From Paenibacillus pectinilyticus (GTDB lineage Bacteria; Bacillota; Bacilli; Paenibacillales; NBRC-103111), in NCBI RefSeq assembly GCF_001700435.1, contig NZ_LYPC01000026.1:186001-250000 (forward strand): 64,000 bases of DNA, in the 5' to 3' direction. Both the position numbers and the translations under genes were made by a program. This document shows, piece after piece, positions 37,940 to 47,100 of this stretch. Position 1 is the first letter of the stretch. The number at the start of each line of letters is the position of its first letter. The notes under the pieces were generated by a model, which searched no databases, was not told the origin of the DNA, and saw only the letters and a list, made by a program, of their open reading frames with translations.

Positions 37940-37992
37940 TTGACACATTAAACGTTTCAATTTAAGCTAATAGGGTATGTTAAACGTTTAAC
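37940..37992 (+). promoter_or_regulatory. LacI-family promoter with two operators
   Basis: TTGACA at 37940-37945 is followed by the site ATTAAACGTTTCAA (37947-37960), and a perfect 14-base palindrome GTTAAACGTTTAAC lies at 37979-37992 just before the regulator's ribosome site. Two sites centred 32 bases apart (about three helix turns) suit cooperative autorepression by the LacI protein encoded next. Confidence 0.75.
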
Positions 37993-38011
37993 CAACGGAG
38001 TTGAAACACGT

Positions 38012-39040
38012 ATGAGCAAACCAAAACAAGTGACCATTGTAGAAGTGGCAGCAGCAGCGGGTGTGTCGATTGCTACGGTCTCCAATGTGCTGAATCGAGG
38101 TGGGATTCGTTCGTCCAAAGAGACGATTCGCAAAGTCGAATTGGCCGCAGAACAATTGGGATATCGCCGGAACACGATGGCAGCTGGATTAAGTCGGAAC
38201 AAAACGTTTGAAATCGGTCTCATTGTTCCTGGATTGACGAGCTATTATGGACGGCTTGCGGAGCATTTGCAGATAGAAGCGCACCAAGCGGGCTATCACT
38301 TATCTGTCTTTTCCTCTGGGGGATTCGATCCCGCGATCGAACGAAGGAATTTAGAGGTTTTGCTGCAGCGAAGAGTTGATGGGCTCATTTGTCATGGTTT
38401 AGCGATGGGCATGGAATCTACACGAGCCATTGTCAACAGCGGCACACCTTTGGTGCTCATTAACGGCTGGGGTTGGCCTGAAGATATCGCCGTCGGCGCT
38501 GTCAATTTAGGTTTTGCCGAGGCTTGCAGACAGTCAACGAAACTGCTTGCCGATCGCGGATGCGAATCACTAGTTTATGTGGGCAGTAAGCATTCCAAAG
38601 TGATTGATGAACAACGCCGCCTTGGTTTCGAGGCAGGCATTGAGCAGTTGAATCGCCAGATTCCTCATCACATCGTTGACATGAAGGAATTGGATGTAGA
38701 GGCTTTTCTTCAAGAGGAAATAGCGGGTCAGCAACAGCGAGTGGGCATCATTGCTTTTGATGATCATGTTGCTTTAAAGCTCCTTTCAGCTGCGAACAAA
38801 TTGCGTATCGACATCCCTGAGCGCCTTCAGATGATTAGCATTAATAACAATTATATTGCGATGCATAGCTATCCTGGCATTTCAAGCTGGGACATCCCGT
38901 ATACCCTTCAGGCTCAAATGGCCATTCATAAATTGCTGCACAAATTCGGACATAGCGTGGAGACAGGGGAGGAACGGGAATTTGAAGTCCCCCTTACCTT
39001 CATCGAGCGTGAAACAACCCAATTAAACGATATGGAGTGA
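38012..39040 (+). CDS. LacI-family repressor
   Basis: The N-terminal HTH reads V-T-I-V-E-V-A-A-A-A-G-V-S-I-A-T-V-S-N-V-L-N and includes the hinge-helix region before residue 60; the rest is a periplasmic-binding-protein-like sensor (~62-340). It carries the two operators in its own promoter and sits eight bases ahead of the GH88 gene, so it likely represses both. The inducer would be an unsaturated uronic disaccharide or its product. Confidence 0.9.
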   Translation: MSKPKQVTIVEVAAAAGVSIATVSNVLNRGGIRSSKETIRKVELAAEQLGYRRNTMAAGLSRNKTFEIGLIVPGLTSYYGRLAEHLQIEAHQAGYHLSVFSSGGFDPAIERRNLEVLLQRRVDGLICHGLAMGMESTRAIVNSGTPLVLINGWGWPEDIAVGAVNLGFAEACRQSTKLLADRGCESLVYVGSKHSKVIDEQRRLGFEAGIEQLNRQIPHHIVDMKELDVEAFLQEEIAGQQQRVGIIAFDDHVALKLLSAANKLRIDIPERLQMISINNNYIAMHSYPGISSWDIPYTLQAQMAIHKLLHKFGHSVETGEEREFEVPLTFIERETTQLNDME

Positions 39041-39047
39041 TACTCAG

Positions 39048-40169
39048 ATGTGGAAACAGGCGATTGAGGATGCTTTGGCAAAAACGAAAGTGAATATTAC
39101 GCGGTTCGGCGATTTGTTCCCTCATGTCAGCGAGAATGATATCTATGATTTGAATCCGAATACGGATTGGACAGATGGCTTCTGGTCAGGCCTATTGTGG
39201 CTAAGCTATCAATACAGCGGAGATCAAGCGTTCCAAGAGGCCGCTCAGAAAACGGTTGCCAGCTTTAAACAAAGACTCGCGGACAATGTAGCTTTGGATC
39301 ACCATGATATTGGCTTCTTATATTCCTTATCTTCCAAGGCACAATGGATTCTTGAGGGAGACGAAGACGCTAAACAACTCACCCTGCAAGCGGCAGACGT
39401 GCTCATGAAACGTTGGAGACCGAAGGGCCAATACATTCAAGCATGGGGACCTGAGGGTGATGAGCAAAATGGTGGACGGATCATTATCGATTGCCTCATG
39501 AATCTGCCACTGCTCTACTGGGCGTATGAAAAAACAGGCGATGCCAAATACCAAGAAGTCGCTGTCGCACACGCCGATTTATCGCGCCGTTACTTGGTGC
39601 GTGGGGATGATTCTTCGTATCATACATTTTATTTCGATCAAGAAACGGGCGAGCCGCTGCGTGGCGGAACTGCCCAAGGCTATCACGATGGATCTACCTG
39701 GACGAGAGGGCAAGCTTGGGGAATTTATGGCTTCGCGCTATCCTACCACTACACCAAGAATCCACTCTACTTGGAGACGGCAAAACGCTTAGCGCGTTAT
39801 TTCTTCGACCGTTTACCGGAAGATGACGTCGTATACTGGGATTTTAATGCCCCTGTGAATGCCGAGACCAAGCGGGATAGCTCCGCATCGGCCATTGCTT
39901 CTGCAGGCGCTTTGGAAATTCTGGAGCATTTGGCGGCTGATGACCCAGATCGCGCTTATTTGGAAGCTGGCGTGCAGCGCTCCATGGCTGGTTTGGTGAA
40001 ATCCTACGCCACCATTGGCAAAGAGGATGCACAGGGCTTGCTTGAGCGCGGCTCGTATAGTGTGCGCGGCGGTGCTGCGCCGGATGACTACGTCATCTGG
40101 GGCGATTATTACTATTTAGAGGCGCTGCTTCGCCTTGAAAAAGGCTTTAAAGGCTACTGGTACGAATAA
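39048..40169 (+). CDS. GH88 unsaturated glucuronyl hydrolase
   Basis: A 373-residue cytoplasmic alpha/alpha barrel protein without signal peptide. Asp87 in H-H-D-I-G-F and Asp148 in I-I-D-C-L-M-N match, with identical 61-residue spacing, Asp88/Asp149 of the Bacillus sp. GL1 enzyme; W-T-D-G-F-W-S-G-L and D-S-S-A-S-A-I-A are further family marks. The enzyme hydrates the double bond left by polysaccharide lyases, releasing the unsaturated uronic acid. It thus completes the pathway opened by the PL8 lyase. Cotranscribed with the LacI gene and followed by a terminator. Confidence 0.92.
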   Translation: MWKQAIEDALAKTKVNITRFGDLFPHVSENDIYDLNPNTDWTDGFWSGLLWLSYQYSGDQAFQEAAQKTVASFKQRLADNVALDHHDIGFLYSLSSKAQWILEGDEDAKQLTLQAADVLMKRWRPKGQYIQAWGPEGDEQNGGRIIIDCLMNLPLLYWAYEKTGDAKYQEVAVAHADLSRRYLVRGDDSSYHTFYFDQETGEPLRGGTAQGYHDGSTWTRGQAWGIYGFALSYHYTKNPLYLETAKRLARYFFDRLPEDDVVYWDFNAPVNAETKRDSSASAIASAGALEILEHLAADDPDRAYLEAGVQRSMAGLVKSYATIGKEDAQGLLERGSYSVRGGAAPDDYVIWGDYYYLEALLRLEKGFKGYWYE

Positions 40170-40248
40170 GTAGCTTGCAGCGCAGTGTTGAATTGAAGCA
40201 ATTTGATGAGAAGTGCTGCGCTCGTGGCAAATTTGGGGTTAAAGGGGA

Positions 40249-40279
40249 GACCTTTCGCAGGATTGCGGAAGGTCTTTTT
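40249..40279 (+). terminator. Terminator after GH88 gene
   Basis: GACCTTTCGCA pairs with TGCGGAAGGTC (one T-G pair), then TTTTTG. Confidence 0.85.
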
Positions 40280-40303
40280 GTGTAAGTCGTGTGAGTTGGC
40301 GCC

Positions 40304-40420
<117 letters not shown>

Positions 40421-40456
40421 CACGATAATCTAAAGGGGAGTCTAAGTCTAGTGGCC

Positions 40457-40637
40457 ATTGGATAAGTCCACTGTAATGCCTTAAAAACGAGCTGATTTAT
40501 GCATTTGATTGGACAAATCCAGTCAAACTAACGAAATTCGGTCTTTTTCGGCCGATTTAGGAAGACACCACTGGATATATCCAATGTACAAGCCTTTTTC
40601 TCATTCATTTAACCAAAAATACTGGATATATCCAGTG
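40457..40637. repeat. Duplicated unit with paired TGGATATATCCA-type palindromes
   Basis: Four short palindromes: ATTGGATAAGTCCACTG (40457), ATTGGACAAATCCAGTC (40508), ACTGGATATATCCAATG (40570) and ACTGGATATATCCAGTG (40621). The first and second, and the third and fourth, are both 51 bases apart, so this is two copies of one ~68-base unit. No gene is seen. Confidence 0.75.
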
Positions 40638-40770
40638 AACGAGGCAATGATACTGCGCACTGCTTACTCGCGCCTCAACAAATGAAGTTGAATCTTTTCA
40701 AACAGTAGTCCAATAGCAAATGCCTCCCACTACAATTTCTTATTTTAACTACTATTTCTTGACCCCGAAT

Positions 40771-40840
40771 CCGTAACCCGTAACCCGTAACCCGTAACCC
40801 GTAACCCGTAACCCGTAACCCGTAACCCGTAACCCGTAAC
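40771..40840. repeat. 7-bp tandem repeat (CCCGTAA)10, intergenic
   Basis: Ten essentially perfect head-to-tail CCGTAAC/CCCGTAA units (GTAA at exact seven-base steps from 40773 to 40839), bordered by GACCCCGAAT on the left and CCCCAAACCCCGAAC on the right. Non-coding. Confidence 0.92.
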
Positions 40841-40860
40841 CCCAAACCCCGAACAATGGA

Positions 40861-41048
40861 TAGATGGATTTTATGTAGTTATTTTTCTCGGAAAACTAGA
40901 AATATACCGAATAGATGGATTTCCTGTAGGTAAATCAAGCATATTTCGTCAGGTTGGCCATTTTGGGGGTAATTAACTGCACTTTTTCCAGTTAAATTAA
41001 ATTTCGAGCGAAAACCATGGAAAATAGATGAATATTTTCCAGTTATTT
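40861..41048. repeat. Four-motif inverted-repeat element, copy A
   Basis: Two direct copies of TAGATGGATTT(T/C)(A/C)TGTAG(T/G)TA (40861 and 40912) are followed by two inverted copies containing TTTTCCAGTTA (40971-41000 and 41021-41048). The same order occurs at 61425-61615. In both places the element starts shortly after a short-unit tandem repeat. The element has no coding frame; its arms could fold as a long imperfect hairpin in RNA. Confidence 0.7.
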
Positions 41049-41278
41049 AATCTCAATTTAGCAATTGAATTTCGAATGCGAATTTATCGGAGCAAAATGA
41101 AAATTTGTGAAGTGATTTTAGGTGCGGAGCAGATCCTGTAGTTGTTAGTTGCTACGATGCGAGTTGAGTGCTTGCACGATAATAGGATGATTTCCTATAA
41201 TTCAGCCTTGAACTTGTTTTTCTATCTTTTTAGATACGAGTAAATAACTATATGGAATATTTTCTGATATTTAGTTAA

Positions 41279-41330
41279 ATAAAAACCGCCAACCCACGAA
41301 AAACCAATAAGGTTTTCGTAGATTGGCAGC
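41279..41330 (-). terminator. Terminator of the aldo/keto reductase gene
   Basis: Read on the minus strand, GCCAA...ACGAAAACC pairs with GGTTTTTCGT...TTGGC and is followed by GGTTTTTATTT. Confidence 0.85.
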
Positions 41331-41348
41331 TTATGCTACGCAGTCTTT

Positions 41349-42269
41349 CTATGGCAAGATCTTACCGCCAGCTTGGTAGATGGCGTACCATTCCTCACGC
41401 GTAAGTGGGATCTCGGAACCTTGGCAGGAATCCTTCAAACGGCCAACGTTGGTTGTACCTAGTACAACTTGAATTTTTGCTGGGTGACGCGTAATCCATG
41501 CAACGGCAATGGCTGTGTTGGTTACACCATATTTGGCAGCAAGGCTATCGATCAATGTGTTCAGCTCTGGGTAGTTCTCGAGGTCGCCAAGGAATGGGCC
41601 GTCGAAGAACGCTTTTTGGAACGGAGACCACGCTTGTACCGTCATATCATGCAGACGGGAGTAGTCTAGGATGCTGCTGTCACGGTTGACAGATTGATCG
41701 ATATTCATGTTCAGTGCGATACCGGAATCAATCATTGGCGTATGCGTGACGCTAAGCTGAAGTTGGTTGACGACGAGCTTCTGGTTGACGTGCTTTTTGA
41801 GCAGCTCGATTTGCAACGGAGTGTGGTTGGAAACACCGAAGTGTCTAACTTTCCCGCTGGCATGCAGTGTATCGAAAGCTTCGGCAACTTCTTCTGGCTC
41901 TACAAGGGCATCAGGGCGATGAAGCAGCAAGATATCCAGATAGTCCGTGTTTAGTCGCTTAAGGATGTTATCTGTCGAAGAGATGATATGCTCCTTGGAG
42001 AAGTCGAAGAAACCTTTGCGGATTCCGCATTTGCTTTGCAGCACCATTTGCTCACGAATACTCGCGTTCATGCCAATCGCTTCTGCGAAATGCGTCTCAC
42101 ACTCGCCGCCGCCGTAAATATCAGCATGATCGAAGAAATTGATGTTTTCCTCCATAGCGGTGCGGATGAGGGTCTCTGCCTCCGAAGTGGAGAGCTGCTT
42201 CAAGCGCATGTTGCCCATGATGATGTTGGATACTTTCAAATCAGTTCCTTTAATGTCTATATATTTCAC
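41349..42269 (-). CDS. Aldo/keto reductase
   Basis: A 306-residue NAD(P)H-dependent oxidoreductase of the (beta/alpha)8 AKR superfamily. The catalytic tetrad is visible as D and Y in F-D-H-A-D-I-Y-G-G-G, K in Q-S-K-C-G-I-R and H in L-L-L-H-R-P-D. The sequence resembles the YdhF-like bacterial subgroup. The substrate is probably a sugar aldehyde or other small carbonyl compound. It is transcribed away from a MerR gene, and its promoter has the unusual 19-base spacer that MerR proteins act on. Confidence 0.9.
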   Translation of the reverse strand: MKYIDIKGTDLKVSNIIMGNMRLKQLSTSEAETLIRTAMEENINFFDHADIYGGGECETHFAEAIGMNASIREQMVLQSKCGIRKGFFDFSKEHIISSTDNILKRLNTDYLDILLLHRPDALVEPEEVAEAFDTLHASGKVRHFGVSNHTPLQIELLKKHVNQKLVVNQLQLSVTHTPMIDSGIALNMNIDQSVNRDSSILDYSRLHDMTVQAWSPFQKAFFDGPFLGDLENYPELNTLIDSLAAKYGVTNTAIAVAWITRHPAKIQVVLGTTNVGRLKDSCQGSEIPLTREEWYAIYQAGGKILP

Positions 42270-42304
42270 AATTGTTAACTCCTCTCGATTGGTCTTCCCT
42301 ATTA

Positions 42305-42335
42305 AAGATAAAGGCTAGAGTGCACTTTATGTCAA
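42305..42335 (-). promoter_or_regulatory. MerR-type promoter of the aldo/keto reductase gene (19-base spacer)
   Basis: On the minus strand TTGACA (42335-42330) and TATCTT (42310-42305) are separated by 19 bases containing the palindrome AGTGCACT. MerR-family activators bind such overlong spacers and untwist the DNA. The divergent MerR gene is the obvious regulator. Confidence 0.65.
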
Positions 42336-42419
42336 CAGTATGCCACTAGATTGACAAAATATAATTGCTGGAGTAAGTTCAAAGCACAGACAGGATGCAA
42401 AAAGTGAGGGATTGGACGT

Positions 42420-42806
42420 ATGAGCTATACGATCTCGCAAGTAGCCGAGAAGACAAATCTAACTATCCATACCATTCGCTATTACGATAAAGAAGGATTG
42501 CTGCCTTTTATTGATCGAATCAATGGTACGAGGGTATTCCAAGAGCAAGATATCGACTGGATCGATCTGATTTGCTGTTTGAAGAAAACGGGCATGCCCA
42601 TTAAAGATATTCGTACGCTCATTCAGCACTGTATGGATAACGACGCGGTGTTGGAGAAAGGTGTTCAAATCCTGATGAGGCACAGAGAACACGTCGAGGA
42701 GCAAATCAAAGACATGCAGAACAATCTGAGTACCATTGATTACAAAATTAAGCATTTGCCTCGCATGTATAAGGAAAGATTTTCGATGGGAGCAGGCTTA
42801 CAATGA
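42420..42806 (+). CDS. MerR-family regulator
   Basis: 128 residues: N-terminal winged helix with Y-T-I-S-Q-V-A-E-K-T-N-L-T-I-H-T-I-R-Y-Y-D-K-E-G-L-L-P, then a coiled-coil dimerisation helix. There is no Cys cluster for metal sensing, so it belongs to the small-molecule-responsive group that often controls aldo/keto reductases. It is divergent from the reductase and overlaps the next regulator gene by four bases (ATGA). Confidence 0.9.
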   Translation: MSYTISQVAEKTNLTIHTIRYYDKEGLLPFIDRINGTRVFQEQDIDWIDLICCLKKTGMPIKDIRTLIQHCMDNDAVLEKGVQILMRHREHVEEQIKDMQNNLSTIDYKIKHLPRMYKERFSMGAGLQ

Positions 42807-43912
42807 CAACCTACCCCTATGAACGTATCAAAGATGAAATCAAAACGCGCATCATGGCAGGCGAATGGCTTGGTGAAGAAACAAGGCTGCCATCTTCGCG
42901 TGATTTTGCCAAATATTATCATTCAAGTGTGAATACCGTGGAGAAAGCGATCAAGGAGCTATGCGCGGAGGGACTGTTGAAGCGAGATAACCGAAGGGGC
43001 ACCTATATCGATATAGGTTTAGTTTCACCGGGCAGCCAGCAGGGACGTTCAGGCCTAGTCGCCGCTTCGGTCATCGGGATTGACAATCCGCTGTGGGCAA
43101 CAGCCCTGCGCGGTATTGAAGACGTGCTGCATCTGCACGGGTATCACCTGTTAAGCTATAGTGATGATCGCAACCTCGATAAGCTCGAGTCGTTAATGAA
43201 AGGGGCCGTCGCGAAGAAAGTAGATGGTGTGATTCTAAGCCCTATTTTTAATGAAAAGCATGAGGAGCGTAATCAACGTCTGTATCAATTGCTGCAAGAT
43301 AGCGGCATCAAGGTTGTGTGTCTGGACCGCCATTTATATAACAGCGACCTTCCTTATGTCACAAGTGATAATGTAGCAGGGGCGTATAAGCTGACGAAAA
43401 TGCTGCTCGAAAAAGGTCACAGACGTATTCTCTTTATTCGGAATTCCGATGTGAGCACGTTCTTCGAACGGTTGCTTGGCATGAAGCAAGCTTTTCTCGA
43501 AGCGGGCATCTCGTTTGAAGCGGATCAAGATGTGCTGATCCCAACAACGTTTGAGAATTTCGAGGATGAGCTAGTCGCGTATAGTTATGAGGTTGCGACG
43601 TTGATTCAAGAGAGCTCGTGCACCGCTATTTTTGCGGCAAATGATCAAATTGCTGAGGCCGTTATCGCAGCGACTGAGCTGCTGGAGATGTCGGTTCCAC
43701 AGGATATTTCCCTTGTGACGTACGATGCGCTGAATGTGAACCGTAAATTGAAGCTCAATATAACAGGTGTGAACCAGCCTTTCTATGACATGGGACGAGC
43801 CGCTGCGATGCAGCTGATGCACGAGCTGAACGGGAAGGATCATTTCTCGGTGCAGGGCCAGATCTGCAAGGCGGATATGCATGAGGGCAACACGATTAAT
43901 ACAGTGAAGTGA
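42803..43912 (+). CDS. GntR/LacI-hybrid regulator (AraR-like architecture)
   Basis: Residues 1-~70 are a GntR winged helix (R-L-P-S-S-R-D-F-A-K-Y-Y...N-T-V-E-K-A-I-K-E-L). Residues ~80-369 are a LacI-type sugar-sensing domain, as in AraR. It is translationally coupled to the MerR gene but lies upstream of the alpha-mannosidase, whose promoter has repeated TATCTGTAT words that could be its sites. I infer repression of the mannosidase with a mannose-type oligosaccharide as inducer; the link to MerR is unexplained. Confidence 0.88.
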   Translation: MTTYPYERIKDEIKTRIMAGEWLGEETRLPSSRDFAKYYHSSVNTVEKAIKELCAEGLLKRDNRRGTYIDIGLVSPGSQQGRSGLVAASVIGIDNPLWATALRGIEDVLHLHGYHLLSYSDDRNLDKLESLMKGAVAKKVDGVILSPIFNEKHEERNQRLYQLLQDSGIKVVCLDRHLYNSDLPYVTSDNVAGAYKLTKMLLEKGHRRILFIRNSDVSTFFERLLGMKQAFLEAGISFEADQDVLIPTTFENFEDELVAYSYEVATLIQESSCTAIFAANDQIAEAVIAATELLEMSVPQDISLVTYDALNVNRKLKLNITGVNQPFYDMGRAAAMQLMHELNGKDHFSVQGQICKADMHEGNTINTVK

Positions 43913-43956
43913 TACAAGAGGTTGAACGCTAAGTTAGGCGAAATAATAGGCACAGG

Positions 43957-43986
43957 GCCCTAGGAATTTGATGGGGCTCTTTTTGT
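43957..43986 (+). terminator. Terminator after the GntR-type gene
   Basis: GGGCCCT pairs with GGGGCTC (with G-T pairs) around TAGGAATTTGAT, then TTTTTG. Confidence 0.6.
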
Positions 43987-43989
43987 TGT

Positions 43990-44095
43990 ATTATCTGTAT
44001 TAAAATAAACAAATACTATTTATTTTAATTGACACAGATATGTGATAAACTTATTATTTATTTAATATAATAATACAATTACTCATATCTGTATC
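43990..44095 (+). promoter_or_regulatory. Alpha-mannosidase promoter with three TATCTGTAT-type sites
   Basis: TTGACA (44029-44034), 17 bases, TATTAT (44052-44057) form a strong promoter. TATCTGTAT at 43992, CACAGATATGTG at 44033-44044 (inside the spacer, opposite orientation) and CATATCTGTATC at 44084-44095 are related words placed upstream of, within and downstream of it, as expected for a looping repressor such as the adjacent GntR-type protein. Confidence 0.6.
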
Positions 44096-44144
44096 AATAT
44101 TGTTAATACAGAATATTCATCCCCAACAGACGGAGGCCCCCATC

Positions 44145-47100
44145 ATGCGATCTCAAGAATACCTTTTCCACATCGAAAAGTGGCTGAAAGAAAAAGAGCA
44201 GCGACTATACAGCCCCATCGGAAGCGTCGATTTTACATATATGCTTGTGAATCAATGGCTTCCTTATGAGGAGGCAATCCAAGGTTCCTTCGGGCCCGTC
44301 CAACCGGGAACGGAGTGGGGGAAGAGCTCGCACTATGGTTGGTTCAAAAGCACAGTGATCCTAACGCCGGAGTCGGCTGGCAAGCGTGTTGAGCTGCAGT
44401 TAAATATTGGCGGCGAAAGCACCATTTATGTCAATGGAAGGCTCGCAGGCGCAAGCGATTTACAGCATAGCGGCGTTATGTTAACGCAAAAGGCTGAAGC
44501 GGGAGACGTCTTCGAAATCCTGGCGGAGGTCTATGCCGGTCATGATCGTGCCCTACCTATATACGGTGAATCGAAAGTTGTGATCGTTCAAGAAGAACTG
44601 TATCAGTTCTATATCGATCTACAGACCTTGCTTCAACTCCGCAACGCACTGGAGCCGTCATCGCTAAGAGTCAGCGAGATTGACAAAGGCTTTCGCAAGC
44701 TCATCGCTACACTGGATTGGAGTACGAATGAAGAGGGATTACAGCTGCTAGCCGAGCAAGGCCGGCTCATTCTCAAACCGCTGCTGGCTTGCGTCAACGG
44801 TTCCACGGCACCCAAGCTGTATATGATGGGCCAATCCCATTTAGACATTGCTTGGTTATGGCCGATCGAGGAGACGAAGCGCAAGATTGCTCGCACGTTA
44901 TCCAACCAGATGGCGCTATTGGAGCAATACCCCGAATATACGTATGTGCAGAGCCAACCTTATTTGTTTCAAATGGTCAAAGATCTGTATCCAGAGCTTT
45001 ATGGCCGCTTGAAGTTCTATGTTGCGGAAGGCAGGATCATCCCTGAAGGCGGTATGTGGGTAGAACCGGATACGAACATCCCGAGCGGTGAGAGTTTGGT
45101 TCGTCAGTTTTTGTACGGCAAGGCCTTCTTCCGTGAACAGTTCGGGGTAGAGAACGAAATGCTATGGCTGCCGGACGTGTTCGGCTATTCAGGGAACTTG
45201 CCGCAAATTATGCGGAAGAGTGGTATTCGATATTTTGCCTCGGTGAAAATGTACCAGACCTATGATAATGTAGCTGATCCATTTCCTTATAACACCTTCA
45301 CCTGGGAAGGCATTGACGGTTCGGAAGTCAGCGTTCATTTGCTGGATTATGGCCCATTTCCGAATCCAACCGATGCCGCTTATGTCCACTTGCAGTGGAA
45401 TGAACGTATTCAAAAGCAAGACATCTCAACTCGCCTCGTTCAATTCGGCTATGGGGATGGAGGCGGGGGCGCGAACCGCGATGATTTGGAATCCCTGCGG
45501 AGAATGGGCAACCTGGAAGGGCTGCCGCAGACGGTAATCGCATCGCCGATCGATTATTTCGAAGATTTGCAGCAGCGTGGCATGCCGGATAGCCATTATG
45601 TCGGCGAGCTATACTATCCTGCGCACAGAGGGACATTCACCACGCAGGCGAAGATGAAGAAGGGCAACCGCGCTGGCGAATTTGCCTTAAGAGATGCGGA
45701 GCTATGGAGCGCCGTCGCTGCTAAGCAGCATGGACATCGCTATGCGAAAGAGGCTTTAGCTGAAACATGGCGTAAGCTGCTGCTGCTGCAGTTTCATGAT
45801 ATTTTGCCGGGGACGTCCATCACGAGAGTACATGTGGAGGCAGAGAAGGCTTTTACTATGGTGTTAGAGGAAGCGCGTTCGATGGCGCGAGGTGCTTTAC
45901 AAACACTAGTTGCACCTCATCGCGAAGGGGTGACGCTTTTCAATTCCTTGGCTTGGGAGCGATCTGCACTTGTGGAATTGCCATCCAACATGGCAAGTGA
46001 TCAAAAGTTACTGAGCAGCCAAGTCCATGACAACAAAACCTATGTCAAAGTGCAGCTCCCGGCAATGGGATATACGGACTTGAACACAGCGTCTGTCAGC
46101 GCCGAATTTTTAAACAACGAGCTCGCTGCAACTCCGACATCCTTAGAAAATCAATGGCTGAAGCTAACGCTCAATACATTCGGCGAGATCACGAGCCTAA
46201 TCGATAAAGAAACCGGTGAGGAATGGCTGGGTGGACGAAGCAATCAATTCCTGATGTACCGCGATCAAACGTCCAATTATGACGCGTGGGAAATCGATCG
46301 CAGATACGCGGATTCGGCGATTGAACTTCATGAACCAGCGCGTATCACCGTGCTAGCCGAAGGCCCGCTTTTTGCATCCATCCTTGTGGAGCGCACGCTC
46401 AATCAGTCTACGCTGACGCAAGAAATTCGGTTGGAAGCGGGCAGTAGACGGGTTGATTTCCGAACGAAGATTCTGTGGAAAGAGAAACACAAGCTGCTGA
46501 AGGTCGGCTTCCATGTGAACCTGCACAGCCAAGAGGTACTCAGTGAAATCCAATTTGGCTATGTGAAAAGGCCCAATCATTTCTCCCGCATCCATGACGC
46601 GGATCGTTACGAGGTCAATCAACATAAGTGGTCCGCCTTCGTGGAAGGTGACCGGTGCTTCTCCCTTTTGAATGATAGCAAATATGGCATGAACGCCTCG
46701 GGGAAACACATGAATCTCACGTTGCTGCGGGGTGCTACGTATCCGGATGAGCGTGCTGACGAAGGTGTACATGAATTCACCTATGCGATGCACATTTGGC
46801 ATAAAGGCTTCATGAGCGATCCTGTTATTCAAGAGGCTTACGAGTTGAACAGCCCAATTATCATCGCTGCGGGCTCAGCCCAGCAATCGTTCCGTCTAGC
46901 CCACTGTGATCGCAAGAATATTATCATCGACACGATCAAGTTAGCCGAAGATGGGTCTGGCGATTGGATCCTTAGAGCTTATGAATCGAAGGGGGCAACC
47001 ACACGTTGTTCGCTTACGCTGGGCGTCGATTTCAAGCGAGCTATTGAAACCAATATGCTTGAAGAACCGATAGATCACGTATCCATAGATCGCATAGACG

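Noticed and set aside
40771..40840. Telomere or replicon end
   Set aside because: The heptamer resembles telomeric repeats only in style; ordinary genes and terminators continue on both sides.
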